DNA of 64,000 bases from Nonlabens ulvanivorans (GCF_000732625.1 NZ_JPJI01000032.1:868001-932000), one strand, 5' to 3'; positions 55,901 through 63,259 are shown, counted from the stretch's first letter. Translations and numbers: made by a program. The notes: a model not told the origin generated them from the letters alone.

Positions 55901-57199
55901 ACTTTAAAGCCAACAACTGGATTTACATTTGGGTCTCAAGCAGAGATTAGAGATATTGCTGCTAGAAAAGGATGGTTAACTTTATTTCAAGATTTTAATC
56001 AACAATACAGCGAGGTTGAAAGCCGTCAATTAGATATTAATGTCAACGTTGATTTATTGAAAGATTTAAAAATTGATTTGGTTGGAAATAGAGCGTATCA
56101 AGAAACCTATACTGAGAATTATCGTGTAGATCCAGAGAACTTAACTTATCAATCATTGACACCTAACACTTTTGGTAATTATAGTATTACTACAAACATG
56201 ATAGGTACTGCCTTTAATAAAAGCACCATTAGTGAATCTAAGAATTTCGATAATTTTAGAAATAATAGACTTGTTATCGCTGAGCGTCTAGCAGAACAGT
56301 TTTATGGTAATACAACATATTCTCGTGACGCAGATGGTTATCCAGAAGGTTTTAGTAGGAATAGTCAAGATGTGTTATTGCCGGCTTTCCTAGCTGCATA
56401 TGAAGGTCGAGATGCAAAAGATCAAAAGACGAGTGCTTTTAAGGATATTCCTTTACCTAATTGGACGCTTAAATACACAGGATTGATGAACCTTAAATGG
56501 TTTAGAAAAAGATTCCGTAGATTCTCCATAAATCATGGATATAGGTCTAGTTATACAATCAATCAATTTCAAACAAATCTAGATTACTCTCCTGGTAATA
56601 GGAATTTAACCTATAGTGATCAAAGTCCTGATGCTTTAAACCAGACAGGAGACTTTAAGTCGCGTAATCTCTTTTTCAATGTCAACTTATCAGAGCAGTT
56701 CAGTCCGTTAATTAAATTGGACTTTGAGATGAAAAACTCTGTGTCGATTGCAGCAGAGGTAAGAAAAGATAGAGTCGTTTCTTTAAGTTTTGATAATAAT
56801 TTATTGACTGAAATAAATGGTAACGAATTTATTCTAGGGTTAGGTTATCGTATCAAGGATCTCAAGTTTAAAACTAATGTCGGTGGACGCAGTCAGATCA
56901 TTAAAAGTGATTTAAACATGCGACTAGATGGCTCTGTAAGGGATAATGTAACTATCATTAGATATTTAGATCTAGGAACCGAAGAAAATTTACAAAATGG
57001 AATTTTCACAGATGCTAGTCAGGCTACCGCTGGTCAGACCATATATGGTCTTAAATTTACTGCAGATTATAATTTAAGTCAGGCATTTACAGCCATATTC
57101 TATTATGATCATACATTCTCAGAATTTGCGATATCTACTGCTTTTCCACAAACTACAATAAGAAGCGGTATTACATTGAGATATACCTTTGGTAATTAG
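49934..57199 (+). CDS. sprA: SprA: type IX secretion translocon outer-membrane protein / gliding motility
   Basis: A 2421-residue protein, similar to the ~2400 residues of Flavobacterium johnsoniae SprA. It starts at TTG 49934, as no ATG lies near enough to keep the signal peptide. That signal (KYVAFIGCFLIFAFAKAQ) ends at AKA-Q. The mature part is beta-rich throughout, with recurrent segments such as NRSNATFDFNQRINLSLVGK, VGTRLNVNANYDTQSTFNFQ and RGAQSLFGVKAELQFGKTRI. The C-terminus reads FAISTAFPQTTIRSGITLRY. SprA is the very large outer-membrane barrel through which T9SS cargo (such as the sorting-domain proteins in this window) leaves the cell. Palindrome copies lie inside the signal peptide (49999) and at 55466. 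It begins 3 bases after ruvA. Confidence 0.95.
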   Translation: MKYSSLQLFNKYVAFIGCFLIFAFAKAQQTPPTTAQDSTKTGVIIGDIDLPDPPSIVTLYTYDPDLDRYIYKSEFNGFQIGYPFMLTRDQYLDRVMKERMTQYFKDKAAAIAGKTEADKEKQKNLLPNFYVDSDLFESIFGGTEISVVPQGSVEVDLGMLFNKSDNPSFSPRNRSNATFDFNQRINLSLVGKVGTRLNVNANYDTQSTFNFQNQIKLDYTPTEDDILQSIEVGNISMPLNSTLIRGAQSLFGVKAELQFGKTRITGVFSEQQSESRTVQAAGGASVNDFDFFSLDYDENRHYFLSHYFRDNYDETLANYPFINTNIQITRAEVWITNRGNRTQDVRNLVAIQDIGESDPANIGLGTIPGGFINAAAGSFPSNENNDFNPRGINGAAQSILTDAIRDISTVQSGFGGAQVNEGFDYVTLENARKLTENEYTLNTQLGYISLRQRLNNDEVLAVAFQYTAGGKVYQVGEFANDGVVATDVIDSTDPTQIAVNNQNLVVKLLKSNLTNVSEPIWDLMMKNIYNLGGSQLSQEDFRMNIFYQFPPELNYITPAAPTLANPVAEPLPVDVDQTTLIKVFNLDRLNQQGDPQPDGDGFFDFIPGLTIDQENGRIIFTTVEPFGNYLFNKLDNTPGTGLEDYDQPTSYNANQAKYVYRDMYVTTKAQALQTADKNKYLIKGQYKATGREGIPIGAFNVPRGSVTVTAGGRTLQEGIDYSVDYQGGRVIILDQALLNSNTPIQVSTENNSVFNQQTKRFTGINVEHRFSEDFILGGTFLNLKERPITQKSTYGFEPINNTIVGANFIYNTQVPFLTRMVNKLPNIDTDVESSISLRGELAYLFPGSPAGDDFEGQASAYVDDFEGSQTSIDILSPFAWSLASVPQAFEGSGSTSNALAYNFSRAQLSWYTIDPIFYGTQRPADITDDDISDPRTRRVFIEELFPNVDLQQGQQQVINTLDLNYLPSQRGPYNYNPAAAGSNILPNPEDNWAGIMRQFSSTDFEQTNVEYIQFWVMDPFVYDPTNAGGTISINLGSISEDILKDNRKQYENGLPDDGSTTLTNATDYGKVPVNQSLVYAFDTDGAQRTNQDIGLDGLNDIEENTQFGAFGPDDPARDNYEYFLATSGDIVTRYRRYNNTQGNSPTEVTQDDRGATTLPDVEDINRDNTMNTIDSYFEYDIPVDPTRMTVATNEYIFDTKEVQTTLPNGNTIDTRWVQFRVPLSDPNREVIGGINDFRAIRFMRMYLTDFNQETLLRFGSMDLVRGDYRRYTATLEEDLDDPSDDGTVFEVEGVNIENNESRQPIPYRLPPGVEREELRTQNQNIRQNEQSLALRVCGLESEDGRSVFKNIRIDMRQYENLRMFVHAESLVNEVAIGDDELEAFIRIGIDYTDNYYEIRLPLKPTAFGTTVREEIWPEANEFNIDLSLLQEIKARVLSNPSLNISEVNFFDESTLTDATAANLNQHKYGIKGNPNFGDVRAMMIGVRNASTNDICGEVWFNEMRLSGLKNQGGYAAVMNMDANIADFASVSATGRRSTIGFGAIEQGPNERDRENVTQYDVTTNLNLGQLLPEKWGVKLPFSYSIGEETITPQFDPQFEDIELETRLDNANSDAERDIIREQSEDYTMRQSVNLIGVRKERTGDSKPMPYDIENFTFSGSYNQTDQRNFEIEKFQDQSVNVGTTYNYAFPKAEVEPFKKLVGDNSYLKFLKDFNVNLLPNSFAASGNILRQYNTQKFRDLQLDTNPVDTDGDGIPDAQNITIDPLSNRNYTMNHQYAINWDITKSLQFNLSANNDRVIRSYINDDDSIDESYGIWTDFLDEGIPNSHSQQLQATYKLPLDKFPFLAFAKASYTYTADFNWQRNSQQFAQLDGIPDLGNTVQNANTHRINTTLDLDKLYKYVGLEKVKFGPVANRARSRNNTRSRNARPSTPGAANAQDEKDKTPKKNFGNKAYNTLIGIATSVKRAQINYQENNGIFLPGYTPAIGFIGTLKPTTGFTFGSQAEIRDIAARKGWLTLFQDFNQQYSEVESRQLDINVNVDLLKDLKIDLVGNRAYQETYTENYRVDPENLTYQSLTPNTFGNYSITTNMIGTAFNKSTISESKNFDNFRNNRLVIAERLAEQFYGNTTYSRDADGYPEGFSRNSQDVLLPAFLAAYEGRDAKDQKTSAFKDIPLPNWTLKYTGLMNLKWFRKRFRRFSINHGYRSSYTINQFQTNLDYSPGNRNLTYSDQSPDALNQTGDFKSRNLFFNVNLSEQFSPLIKLDFEMKNSVSIAAEVRKDRVVSLSFDNNLLTEINGNEFILGLGYRIKDLKFKTNVGGRSQIIKSDLNMRLDGSVRDNVTIIRYLDLGTEENLQNGIFTDASQATAGQTIYGLKFTADYNLSQAFTAIFYYDHTFSEFAISTAFPQTTIRSGITLRYTFGN
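49999..50014. repeat. Palindromic repeat copy 9 (inside the sprA signal peptide)
   Basis: Perfect 16-bp core cgctttcgcgaaagcg. It encodes F-A-F-A-K-A at the end of the SprA signal peptide, so it supplies the cleavage region (AKA-Q). Confidence 0.92.
55466..55485. repeat. Palindromic repeat copy 10 (inside sprA)
   Basis: Ctcgctttcgcgaaagcgag, a perfect 20-bp palindrome encoding L-A-F-A-K-A-S in SprA, between PFLAF and SYTYTAD. Confidence 0.92.
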
Positions 57200-57216
57200 T
57201 AAAAAATCATTGCCTA

Positions 57217-57224
57217 TATCTTTG
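57217..57224 (+). promoter_or_regulatory. Candidate -7 element of gcvH
   Basis: TATCTTTG matches TAnnTTTG, 37 bases before the gcvH ATG. The nearest TTG is 25 nt upstream, longer than the usual spacing. Confidence 0.4.
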
Positions 57225-57261
57225 AGAGATATCTTAAATTTACCACCATTAAAATAAAATT

Positions 57262-57642
57262 ATGAATATCCCAGCAGAATTAAAATATACTAAAGATCAC
57301 GAGTGGATTCGTATTGAAGGTGATACTGCCACTGTAGGTATTACTGACTTTGCACAAAGTGAATTAGGTGACATCGTTTATGTAGAGGTGGAAACCGTGG
57401 ATGAAACGCTAGATGTAGAAGAAGTTTTTGGAACAGTAGAAGCTGTGAAAACAGTTTCTGATCTATTTCTACCATTATCTGGTGAGATCACAGATTTCAA
57501 TGAGAAGTTAGAAGATGAGCCAGAACTAGTGAATTCTGATCCTTATGGAGATGGATGGATGATTAAAATGTCATTCTCTGATGCCTCTCAGTTAGACGCG
57601 CTTTTATCTGCTGAAGCTTATAAAGAATTAATAGGTGGCTAA
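57262..57642 (+). CDS. gcvH: Glycine cleavage system H protein
   Basis: A 126-residue lipoyl carrier with the GcvH form. [20 protein letters not shown] precedes the lipoyl lysine K63 in [13 protein letters not shown], and the family end pattern [12 protein letters not shown] follows ([15 protein letters not shown]). It shuttles the methylamine intermediate of glycine cleavage between the P, T and L proteins in the cytoplasm. Partner genes gcvP and gcvT are not in this window. The last 8 bases overlap the next gene's GTG start, which suggests coupled translation. It lies 62 bases after sprA. Confidence 0.96.
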   Translation: MNIPAELKYTKDHEWIRIEGDTATVGITDFAQSELGDIVYVEVETVDETLDVEEVFGTVEAVKTVSDLFLPLSGEITDFNEKLEDEPELVNSDPYGDGWMIKMSFSDASQLDALLSAEAYKELIGG

Positions 57643-58051
57643 ATTATTCTACTGGATAGCGCCAGTTTATACTGGATTGATTATTTATTTTTCAATTAGT
57701 GATAGTCCAGCGCCTTCAGTGAATATAAATAACATAGATAAATTATACCATGGTGGTGCTTATTTTATAATGGCATTATTATGGTATTTTTTCTTTTACA
57801 GCAGATTCTTAACACAACAATCTCATTTTAAATTTACATGGAAGGATATGGTCACTGCATGGTCTAGGACTATTGCAATAGCGGCTGCTGTTTTTTCATT
57901 TTTAATAGGAGTTATCGTTGAGTTTGCACAAGAGTATATTGCTGTTAATCGAACTATGGATTTTATAGATGCAGTGGCAAATACTATTGGCATTATTCTT
58001 GCAATTACATTGATATGGTTGTTATCTAAAAGATTTAACACATATTCATGA
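57635..58051 (+). CDS. VanZ-like membrane protein
   Basis: A 138-residue protein starting at GTG 57635 inside the gcvH gene. It has four hydrophobic segments and the VanZ-like pattern [20 protein letters not shown], then [20 protein letters not shown] with conserved D, K, H, and a later stretch [20 protein letters not shown]. VanZ-family proteins are small inner-membrane proteins of unclear function (teicoplanin resistance in the founder). A fused enzyme is not seen. The gcvH-vanZ order is common in Flavobacteriaceae, and the 8-bp overlap supports co-translation. Confidence 0.82.
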   Translation: MAKLFYWIAPVYTGLIIYFSISDSPAPSVNINNIDKLYHGGAYFIMALLWYFFFYSRFLTQQSHFKFTWKDMVTAWSRTIAIAAAVFSFLIGVIVEFAQEYIAVNRTMDFIDAVANTIGIILAITLIWLLSKRFNTYS

Positions 58052-58053
58052 AG

Positions 58054-58080
58054 AAACCTGTTCACATGTTTAGGTTTTTT
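58054..58080 (+). terminator. Weak terminator after the VanZ gene
   Basis: Stem aaacct / aggttt with a 12-nt loop, then Ts. Short stem, so support is modest. Confidence 0.45.
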
Positions 58081-58112
58081 ATTTATTTTTAGCCTTCAAA
58101 TTTTATCCTACT

Positions 58113-58841
58113 ATGGAAATTAAGAAATCAGAATCATCAGATTTACGTACTAACATTAAATTGTACGTGTTAATGGGACTTGCCTTTATGTTATTATTAT
58201 CATGGCAAGGTCTTGAATATGAAACAAAAGAAGTAACAGAAATTGAAGAGTATGTAGAGCCAGAAGCTTTTGTTGAAGAAGAAGAAGTGCCTATTACTAT
58301 GATGTTGAATACACCACCGCCACCACCACCACCGCCACCAGCACCTGAAGTTCTTCAAGTAGTTGAAGACGAAGTGGAAATCGAAGAGGTTATCATTGAA
58401 AATACTGAAACGACCGAAGAAGAAGAGATCGTTGAGGTTGAAGAGGTAGCTGAAGAAGTAGGTGTTGTTGAAGAAATCGCTGAAGTTCCATTTGCTATCA
58501 TTGAATCGGTACCAGTTTATCCTGGATGTGAGAAGATGAAAACTAATGAAGATCGTAAAAAATGTATGAACGAGAAAATCAAAAGATTTGTGGATAACAA
58601 ATTTGATACTGGTCTTGCAAATGAATTGGGTCTAGAAGGTCGTCAAAAAATTACTGTACAATTTAAAATTGATTCAAAAGGTAATGTGGTAGGAGTTCAA
58701 TCTCGTGCGCCTCACCCTAGATTGAAACAAGAAGCGGCAGATGTAATTAACAGTCTTCCTAAAATGACCCCAGGAATGCAGCGTGGTAAGGCAGTAACTG
58801 TAGTTTATGCATTACCTATTATTTTCCAAGTACAGGATTAA
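58113..58841 (+). CDS. TonB family energy-transducer protein 1
   Basis: A 242-residue TonB. It has a short cytoplasmic start (MEIKKSESSDLRTN), one membrane helix (LYVLMGLAFMLLLSW), a periplasmic spacer with nine consecutive prolines at about 70-78, and a long Glu/Val-rich stretch. The C-terminal TonB domain from ~130 has VYPGCEKMKTNEDRKKC (a Cys pair 12 positions apart), NEDRKKCMNEKIKRFV, FKIDSKGNVVG and LPKMTPGMQRGKAVTVVYAL. It passes proton-motive force from ExbB/ExbD to outer-membrane receptors. The acidic spacer (rather than Lys/Pro-only) is notable. Its close paralog follows at 58944, after a terminator. Confidence 0.88.
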   Translation: MEIKKSESSDLRTNIKLYVLMGLAFMLLLSWQGLEYETKEVTEIEEYVEPEAFVEEEEVPITMMLNTPPPPPPPPPAPEVLQVVEDEVEIEEVIIENTETTEEEEIVEVEEVAEEVGVVEEIAEVPFAIIESVPVYPGCEKMKTNEDRKKCMNEKIKRFVDNKFDTGLANELGLEGRQKITVQFKIDSKGNVVGVQSRAPHPRLKQEAADVINSLPKMTPGMQRGKAVTVVYALPIIFQVQD

Positions 58842-58862
58842 AGAAAAACCTTTTATCATATC

Positions 58863-58895
58863 AAAAGGCCGAGCATTTAATGTTCGGCTTTTTTT
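58863..58895 (+). terminator. Terminator between the two TonB genes
   Basis: Stem gccgagcat / atgttcggc (one wobble) with loop tta, flanked by As before and seven Ts after. Confidence 0.75.
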
Positions 58896-58943
58896 ATGGT
58901 ATGTTTCTTGAAGTGTTTTCATAATAACATAAAACCATTAATT

Positions 58944-59762
58944 ATGAAAACTAATTTATTTAAAGAAGGTGCTGCAACACCTTCTAAGAAAGATCGTTTT
59001 GACAAAAAGAAAGTCAACGTTAAAGTTAATCCAGTTATTAACTTTCAAATAGGTCTGATAGCAGCCTTGTTGTTAGCTTTTGTGGTGATCGAACTCACTA
59101 CTCAAACTGTAGAACCTGAAAGAGTCGTAGTTTTTAATACAGATATCGCAGATCCAGACTGGACTAATCCTACGTTTAGAATCGTACCTAACAAACCAAA
59201 GCCAGAGGTAGTTATAAAACCCAATAACGAATTACCACCAGTAGTCGTTCCAGATGACACACCTGATCCGGACCCAATTCCAGAAGAAAAACCTATTGAG
59301 CCTGTTGATACACCATCAGATAATACACCAGTTGACGACTCACCTAAAGAGAGTGCACCAGTAAAAACAAAAAAGCCGGCTCCTAAAACTTCAATTACTA
59401 CGACTATGGATGGTGTCGATTCAATGCCCCTATATCCTGGCTGTGAATCATTAGATAATAATGTAGATCGTCGCAAGTGTTTTAATGATAAGATGCAACG
59501 GTTTGTACAACGTAAATTTAATAAAGGTCTTGCCGATGAATTAAATTTAGATGATGGTGAAATCGTTAAGATTGACATTTTATTTACCATTAATGAGAAA
59601 GGTCTACCTATAGATGTGAAAGTTAAAGCGCCACATGCTATTCTTGAAAAAGAGGCGTATCGACTCATAGGTAAACTGCCTAAAATTACACCTGGTAAAA
59701 TAAATGGAGATCCGGTGAGTGTTTATTTTCATTTACCAATAAGATTTAAAATGAATAGATAA
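58944..59762 (+). CDS. TonB family energy-transducer protein 2
   Basis: A 272-residue protein from ATG 58944 (MKTNLFKEGAATPSKKDRFD); a start 16 codons earlier falls in the terminator region. One membrane helix (FQIGLIAALLLAFVVIEL) is preceded by a Lys-rich cytoplasmic segment. A Pro/Asp/Glu spacer follows with PDDTPDPDPIPEEKP. The TonB C-terminal domain from ~165 carries LYPGCESLDNNVDRRKC, DELNLDDGEIVKIDILFTIN and LPKITPGKINGDPVSVYFHL. The Cys pair spacing matches TonB 1, and the two proteins are clearly paralogous across this domain. It likely energises a different set of outer-membrane receptors. A strong terminator follows. Confidence 0.86.
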   Translation: MKTNLFKEGAATPSKKDRFDKKKVNVKVNPVINFQIGLIAALLLAFVVIELTTQTVEPERVVVFNTDIADPDWTNPTFRIVPNKPKPEVVIKPNNELPPVVVPDDTPDPDPIPEEKPIEPVDTPSDNTPVDDSPKESAPVKTKKPAPKTSITTTMDGVDSMPLYPGCESLDNNVDRRKCFNDKMQRFVQRKFNKGLADELNLDDGEIVKIDILFTINEKGLPIDVKVKAPHAILEKEAYRLIGKLPKITPGKINGDPVSVYFHLPIRFKMNR

Positions 59763-59782
59763 TAACAGTTTTTTATTTATAA

Positions 59783-59810
59783 AAAAGTCACAGCTTGCTG
59801 TGACTTTTTC
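59783..59810 (+). terminator. Terminator after TonB 2
   Basis: Stem aaaaagtcacag / ctgtgacttttt around cttg, with T-tract. Confidence 0.85.
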
Positions 59811-59864
59811 TATTTATATACTCCTATAAAACAAGTATCTTAGCCGCTTAATGCAGTGATTACA

Positions 59865-61979
59865 ATGAAGAATCTATTTCTGATTATCAGTTTATTTAGT
59901 TTAGGAATCTTGACAGCTCAAAATCCAGTGGAAAAATTCCCATATTTTGAAGAGTGTAAAGATTTGCCTGTTAATGAATTAGAGGATTGTTTTTACAAAA
60001 ACTTATATTCTTCTTTATATGAAAATTATAAGCATCCTCAGCAACTTCCATTAAATGCTGGTGAGAAAGTGACATTACGATTTGAAGTGAATCGTGAAGG
60101 TAGATTCATTCCCATTCGTTTTGATGCAGTTTATGCAGAGCTTACTACTGCAGTGAAAAATTCTTTTGAAAAGCTGCCGGTAATTGCAGCGCCTACTTAT
60201 AATGGTAACCCTACATACATGCAATTTGTATTAAGAGTGCCAGTTCCCATGACACCTGATGGTTCTTTTCAGGTATTTAATGGTAAAGAGCAAGAAAATA
60301 GTGTGGTTAAAAAAAGTTCAAACGCTTTAGATAGTATCGCTTTCGCGAAAGCAAATGAAGAATATCCACAAATTATTTCAAATCAATATAATGGTCAACA
60401 GCTTAAGTCTAATGGGCTAATAGCACTATCAAACCAGCGATATCATCGATATGAAGCGGCTATGAATAGAATAGGGAATAACGCTCATACAGCCGTCAAA
60501 CCTTATACGTTTTCTTATGTGGATCAATACTTTGATCTTGAGGCAGAGAGATCGTCATTAATGAAAGATGAATCTACGTGGCTAGGTAAAAAATGGTGGA
60601 ATGAGCACTTTTTTGAATTGGCTGGTGATGATTATTGGTTTGTAATAGATCCAGGAGTTGACTTGCAAATAGGTAAGGATAGTGGTGATGATATTAATAC
60701 TTTTAACAATACCAGATTGGTTAATGTTAGTGGTGGAATAGGTAAACAAATAACATTTGGCGCTAGTATTCAAGAAAGTCAAGGACGTTTTGCTGGCTAT
60801 TTCAACAGAGAAATAGAAAGTCGTGCACCGGATGGTGGGAATCCGGGCATTGTGCCTGGACGTGGTATTGCAGAAGATGGTGGAGATACTATTTATGACT
60901 ATCCAGTAGCTACTGGTTATATCAATTATAAACCTAGTAAGTACTTTGATCTTCAATTAGGTCATGGACAACATTTTATAGGTGATGGTTATAGATCTTT
61001 AGTTCTTAGTGATAATTCACAACCGTTTCCATATGCAAAAGTAAATGCTAAGTTTTGGAAGTTGGATTACACGGTTTTATACACATCTTTAAGAGATGTA
61101 AGATCTGAGGTAACTGCAGATGATTCTTTCCGTACAAAATTTATGGTGCATCATTATTTAAGTTGGAATGCTACAGAAAAGCTCAATATAGGGCTCTTTG
61201 AAAGCGTTTTGTGGCAAGATGATAATCAACGTGGCTTTGATTTCAATTACTTGAATCCTATTATATTTTATCAAGCCATTGAGCTGCAAACTGGCTCTCG
61301 TGGAGGAAATGCTTTAATAGGAGCCACAGCAAAGTATAAATTTACAGATAGAATTACAGGTTATGCACAGTTAGTATTGGATGAGTTTTCTGGAGCATCT
61401 GTAGTGAACGGTGATGGTAGTTATCAAAATAAAAGTGCATATCAGCTAGGTCTTAAATGGCAAAATGCATTTAAAGTAAAAGACCTAATGTTACAGGCAG
61501 AATATAACAGAGTACGTCCTTATACATACAGTCACAACACGGTAGTCCTTAACTATGCTAACAGTAATCAAGCACTAGCACATCCATGGGGCGCAAACTT
61601 TTATGAAACTACTTTCATAGGAAGGTATACTAAAGATAGGTGGTATGGTAATGCTCAATTCACGTTAGGTGAAAGAGGACTAGATATTAATGATGGGATT
61701 GATAACGCTTTTTATGGTGGCGACATATACCGTAGTGAAGATGATCGTATTGCTGATAATGGTAACGAGTTAGGTCAAGGAAACAGAGTAACTTTTATGT
61801 ATGCACAGTTAGAAGCTGGTTATTTAATTAATCCAGCGAGCCAATTGAGGATTTATGGTCAGATCATTTATAGAGATTTTGATCCTCATTTTGAAATTGG
61901 AAATGTACAAGAACAAAATACGACATGGTTAAATATAGGGCTGCGCACTGATATTATGAACTGGTCTTTTGATCGCTAG
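59865..61979 (+). CDS. remB: Outer-membrane barrel protein with an N-terminal TonB-C-like domain (RemB-like)
   Basis: A 704-residue protein from ATG 59865 (the GTG three codons upstream is not needed). The signal peptide is KNLFLIISLFSLGILTAQ. Residues ~20-130 align with the TonB C-terminal domains encoded just upstream: FPYFEECKDLPVNELEDCF holds a Cys pair (11 apart), then VTLRFEVNREGRFIPIRFDA, FEKLPVIAAPTYNGNP, and VLRVPVPM at the end. From ~220 the rest is a beta-barrel type with segments such as GGIGKQITFGASIQESQGRF, FDLQLGHGQHFIGDGYRSLV and ASQLRIYGQIIYRDFDPHFE. The size and context suggest the gliding-motility protein RemB of Flavobacteriaceae; that name is from memory of family layout, not a search. 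A palindrome copy encodes AFAKA between the two parts. Confidence 0.6.
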   Translation: MKNLFLIISLFSLGILTAQNPVEKFPYFEECKDLPVNELEDCFYKNLYSSLYENYKHPQQLPLNAGEKVTLRFEVNREGRFIPIRFDAVYAELTTAVKNSFEKLPVIAAPTYNGNPTYMQFVLRVPVPMTPDGSFQVFNGKEQENSVVKKSSNALDSIAFAKANEEYPQIISNQYNGQQLKSNGLIALSNQRYHRYEAAMNRIGNNAHTAVKPYTFSYVDQYFDLEAERSSLMKDESTWLGKKWWNEHFFELAGDDYWFVIDPGVDLQIGKDSGDDINTFNNTRLVNVSGGIGKQITFGASIQESQGRFAGYFNREIESRAPDGGNPGIVPGRGIAEDGGDTIYDYPVATGYINYKPSKYFDLQLGHGQHFIGDGYRSLVLSDNSQPFPYAKVNAKFWKLDYTVLYTSLRDVRSEVTADDSFRTKFMVHHYLSWNATEKLNIGLFESVLWQDDNQRGFDFNYLNPIIFYQAIELQTGSRGGNALIGATAKYKFTDRITGYAQLVLDEFSGASVVNGDGSYQNKSAYQLGLKWQNAFKVKDLMLQAEYNRVRPYTYSHNTVVLNYANSNQALAHPWGANFYETTFIGRYTKDRWYGNAQFTLGERGLDINDGIDNAFYGGDIYRSEDDRIADNGNELGQGNRVTFMYAQLEAGYLINPASQLRIYGQIIYRDFDPHFEIGNVQEQNTTWLNIGLRTDIMNWSFDR
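60338..60352. repeat. Palindromic repeat copy 11 (inside the RemB-like gene)
   Basis: Cgctttcgcgaaagc followed by a instead of g. It encodes A-F-A-K-A between the TonB-like domain and the barrel. Confidence 0.85.
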
Positions 61980-62370
61980 ATGATTTTCTAGCCTCAAAGA
62001 TTTTTAAAAATATAAATGTAGACATGTTACGAGCTCGGTTTTTAGCAAGTTGTGCAATTTCTCCATGGAAATAGTTGTCAATCGTGTCAAACCACAATTG
62101 CAGCCATATTCCAAAGTGTTCCATCTCAATAGAATGATTAACTGCAGTATCAACCTCTTGATGCTTTTCAATAGGATTGCCATGATAGCTTTTTGCTCTT
62201 AATAAGCTAGTGTCCCAGAAATCAGTCAAGTGATTAAGATGTGCAGGCCAATCGTTGATTACACTATTAAAAATGGGGCCTAAATGCTCATTTTTACGAA
62301 CCTTTTTATAGAACTCGTTAACTAGTAAAGCGATTTGTTCTCTAGAGTTAAGGAGCGATGTAGAGGTCAT
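61954..62370 (-). CDS. Group III truncated hemoglobin
   Basis: A 138-residue truncated globin. The start EQIALLVNEFYKKVRKNEHLG is the globin A-B region. NPIEKHQEVD provides the probable proximal histidine H70, and MEHFGIWLQLWFDTID is the group III G-helix pattern. There is no signal peptide. Group III globins bind O2 or NO and often act in nitrosative-stress or redox chemistry; the partner is not readable. It overlaps the 3' end of the RemB-like gene by 26 bases, tail to tail. A TACTTTTG -7 element lies on the minus strand at 62408-62415. Confidence 0.87.
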   Translation of the reverse strand: MTSTSLLNSREQIALLVNEFYKKVRKNEHLGPIFNSVINDWPAHLNHLTDFWDTSLLRAKSYHGNPIEKHQEVDTAVNHSIEMEHFGIWLQLWFDTIDNYFHGEIAQLAKNRARNMSTFIFLKIFEARKSSSDQKTSS

Positions 62371-62407
62371 GATACAATGGTCGATTAAAAAGGTGAATAA
62401 ACACTTT

Positions 62408-62415
62408 CAAAAGTA
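62408..62415 (-). promoter_or_regulatory. Candidate -7 element of the truncated globin gene
   Basis: The minus strand reads TACTTTTG (TAnnTTTG), about 38 bases upstream of the ATG. No -33 TTG was found at standard spacing. Confidence 0.35.
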
Positions 62416-62497
62416 AGTTTAATAAAATGGTTTTGCTTTTTTTAAAGAGTCATTTATAAGAGCTATTTTTAAATAATAATTAAAAAATAAAAATATC

Positions 62498-63193
62498 ATG
62501 GGTGGAATGATGGGTTACTATATAATCGGTGGAGCAGTTTTTTTACTGAGCATGTTTGTAAGTAACAAGCTTAAAAGTAAGTTTAAAAAATACTCTCAAA
62601 TTCATTTAAAAAACGGTATGAGTGGTGCAGAAATTGCTCAAAAAATGTTAGATGATAATGGTATTACTGATGTTAAGGTAATATCTGTAAAAGGTCAACT
62701 AACAGATCATTACAATCCTTCTAATAAAACCGTAAATTTAAGTGAAGTTGTATACTCTGAACGTAATGCAGCAGCAGCAGCAGTTGCGGCACATGAAGTA
62801 GGTCATGCTATACAACATGCAACAGCCTATAGCTGGATAGGGATGAGGTCTAAGTTGGTTCCTGTAGTAAGCATTGCGTCTAAATATTCACAATATGTAA
62901 TTATGGGTGGACTTGCACTAGCAGCGGCATCTGCCTTTGGTAGTACCGTACTCTTAATAGGTATTATTATGTATGCAGTAGGTACTTTATTTGCCTTTGT
63001 AACTTTACCAGTGGAGTATGATGCTAGTAATAGAGCACTAGCCTGGTTAGAGAATGAAAACATGTTGACTCAAGAAGAGCATGCCGGTGCAAAAGATGCC
63101 CTTAAATGGGCTGCGCGCACCTATCTAGTAGCGGCAATAGGCTCATTAGCAACTTTATTATATTTCATATCAATCTTTCTAAGAAGACGATAA
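62498..63193 (+). CDS. Zinc metallopeptidase, YugP-type membrane protein
   Basis: A 231-residue protein with an N-terminal membrane helix (YIIGGAVFLLSMFVSNKLKS), a soluble stretch with MSGAEIAQKMLDDNGITDV and LTDHYNPSNKTVNLSE, then AAHEVGHAIQHA. The last contains an HExxH zinc motif (H99, E100, H103). Two or three further membrane helices follow. This matches the conserved YugP/zinc metallopeptidase family, widespread and of unknown physiological substrate, thought to process membrane or secreted proteins. Standalone gene, terminator 19 bases after the stop. Confidence 0.9.
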   Translation: MGGMMGYYIIGGAVFLLSMFVSNKLKSKFKKYSQIHLKNGMSGAEIAQKMLDDNGITDVKVISVKGQLTDHYNPSNKTVNLSEVVYSERNAAAAAVAAHEVGHAIQHATAYSWIGMRSKLVPVVSIASKYSQYVIMGGLALAAASAFGSTVLLIGIIMYAVGTLFAFVTLPVEYDASNRALAWLENENMLTQEEHAGAKDALKWAARTYLVAAIGSLATLLYFISIFLRRR

Positions 63194-63211
63194 ATAAAAC
63201 AGAATTTTATT

Positions 63212-63247
63212 AAAAAAGGAGGATGATTTAAAACCATCCTCCTTTTT
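63212..63247. terminator. Bidirectional terminator between the metallopeptidase and saccharopine dehydrogenase genes
   Basis: Stem aaaaaggaggatg / catcctccttttt around a 9-nt loop, with T-tracts on both strands. It separates two convergent genes. Confidence 0.88.
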
Positions 63248-63259
63248 ATTTAATGTCAC

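Noticed and set aside
57226-57261. Glycine riboswitch upstream of gcvH
   Set aside because: Only about 60 bases separate sprA from gcvH, too short for a glycine aptamer, and no aptamer core was seen.
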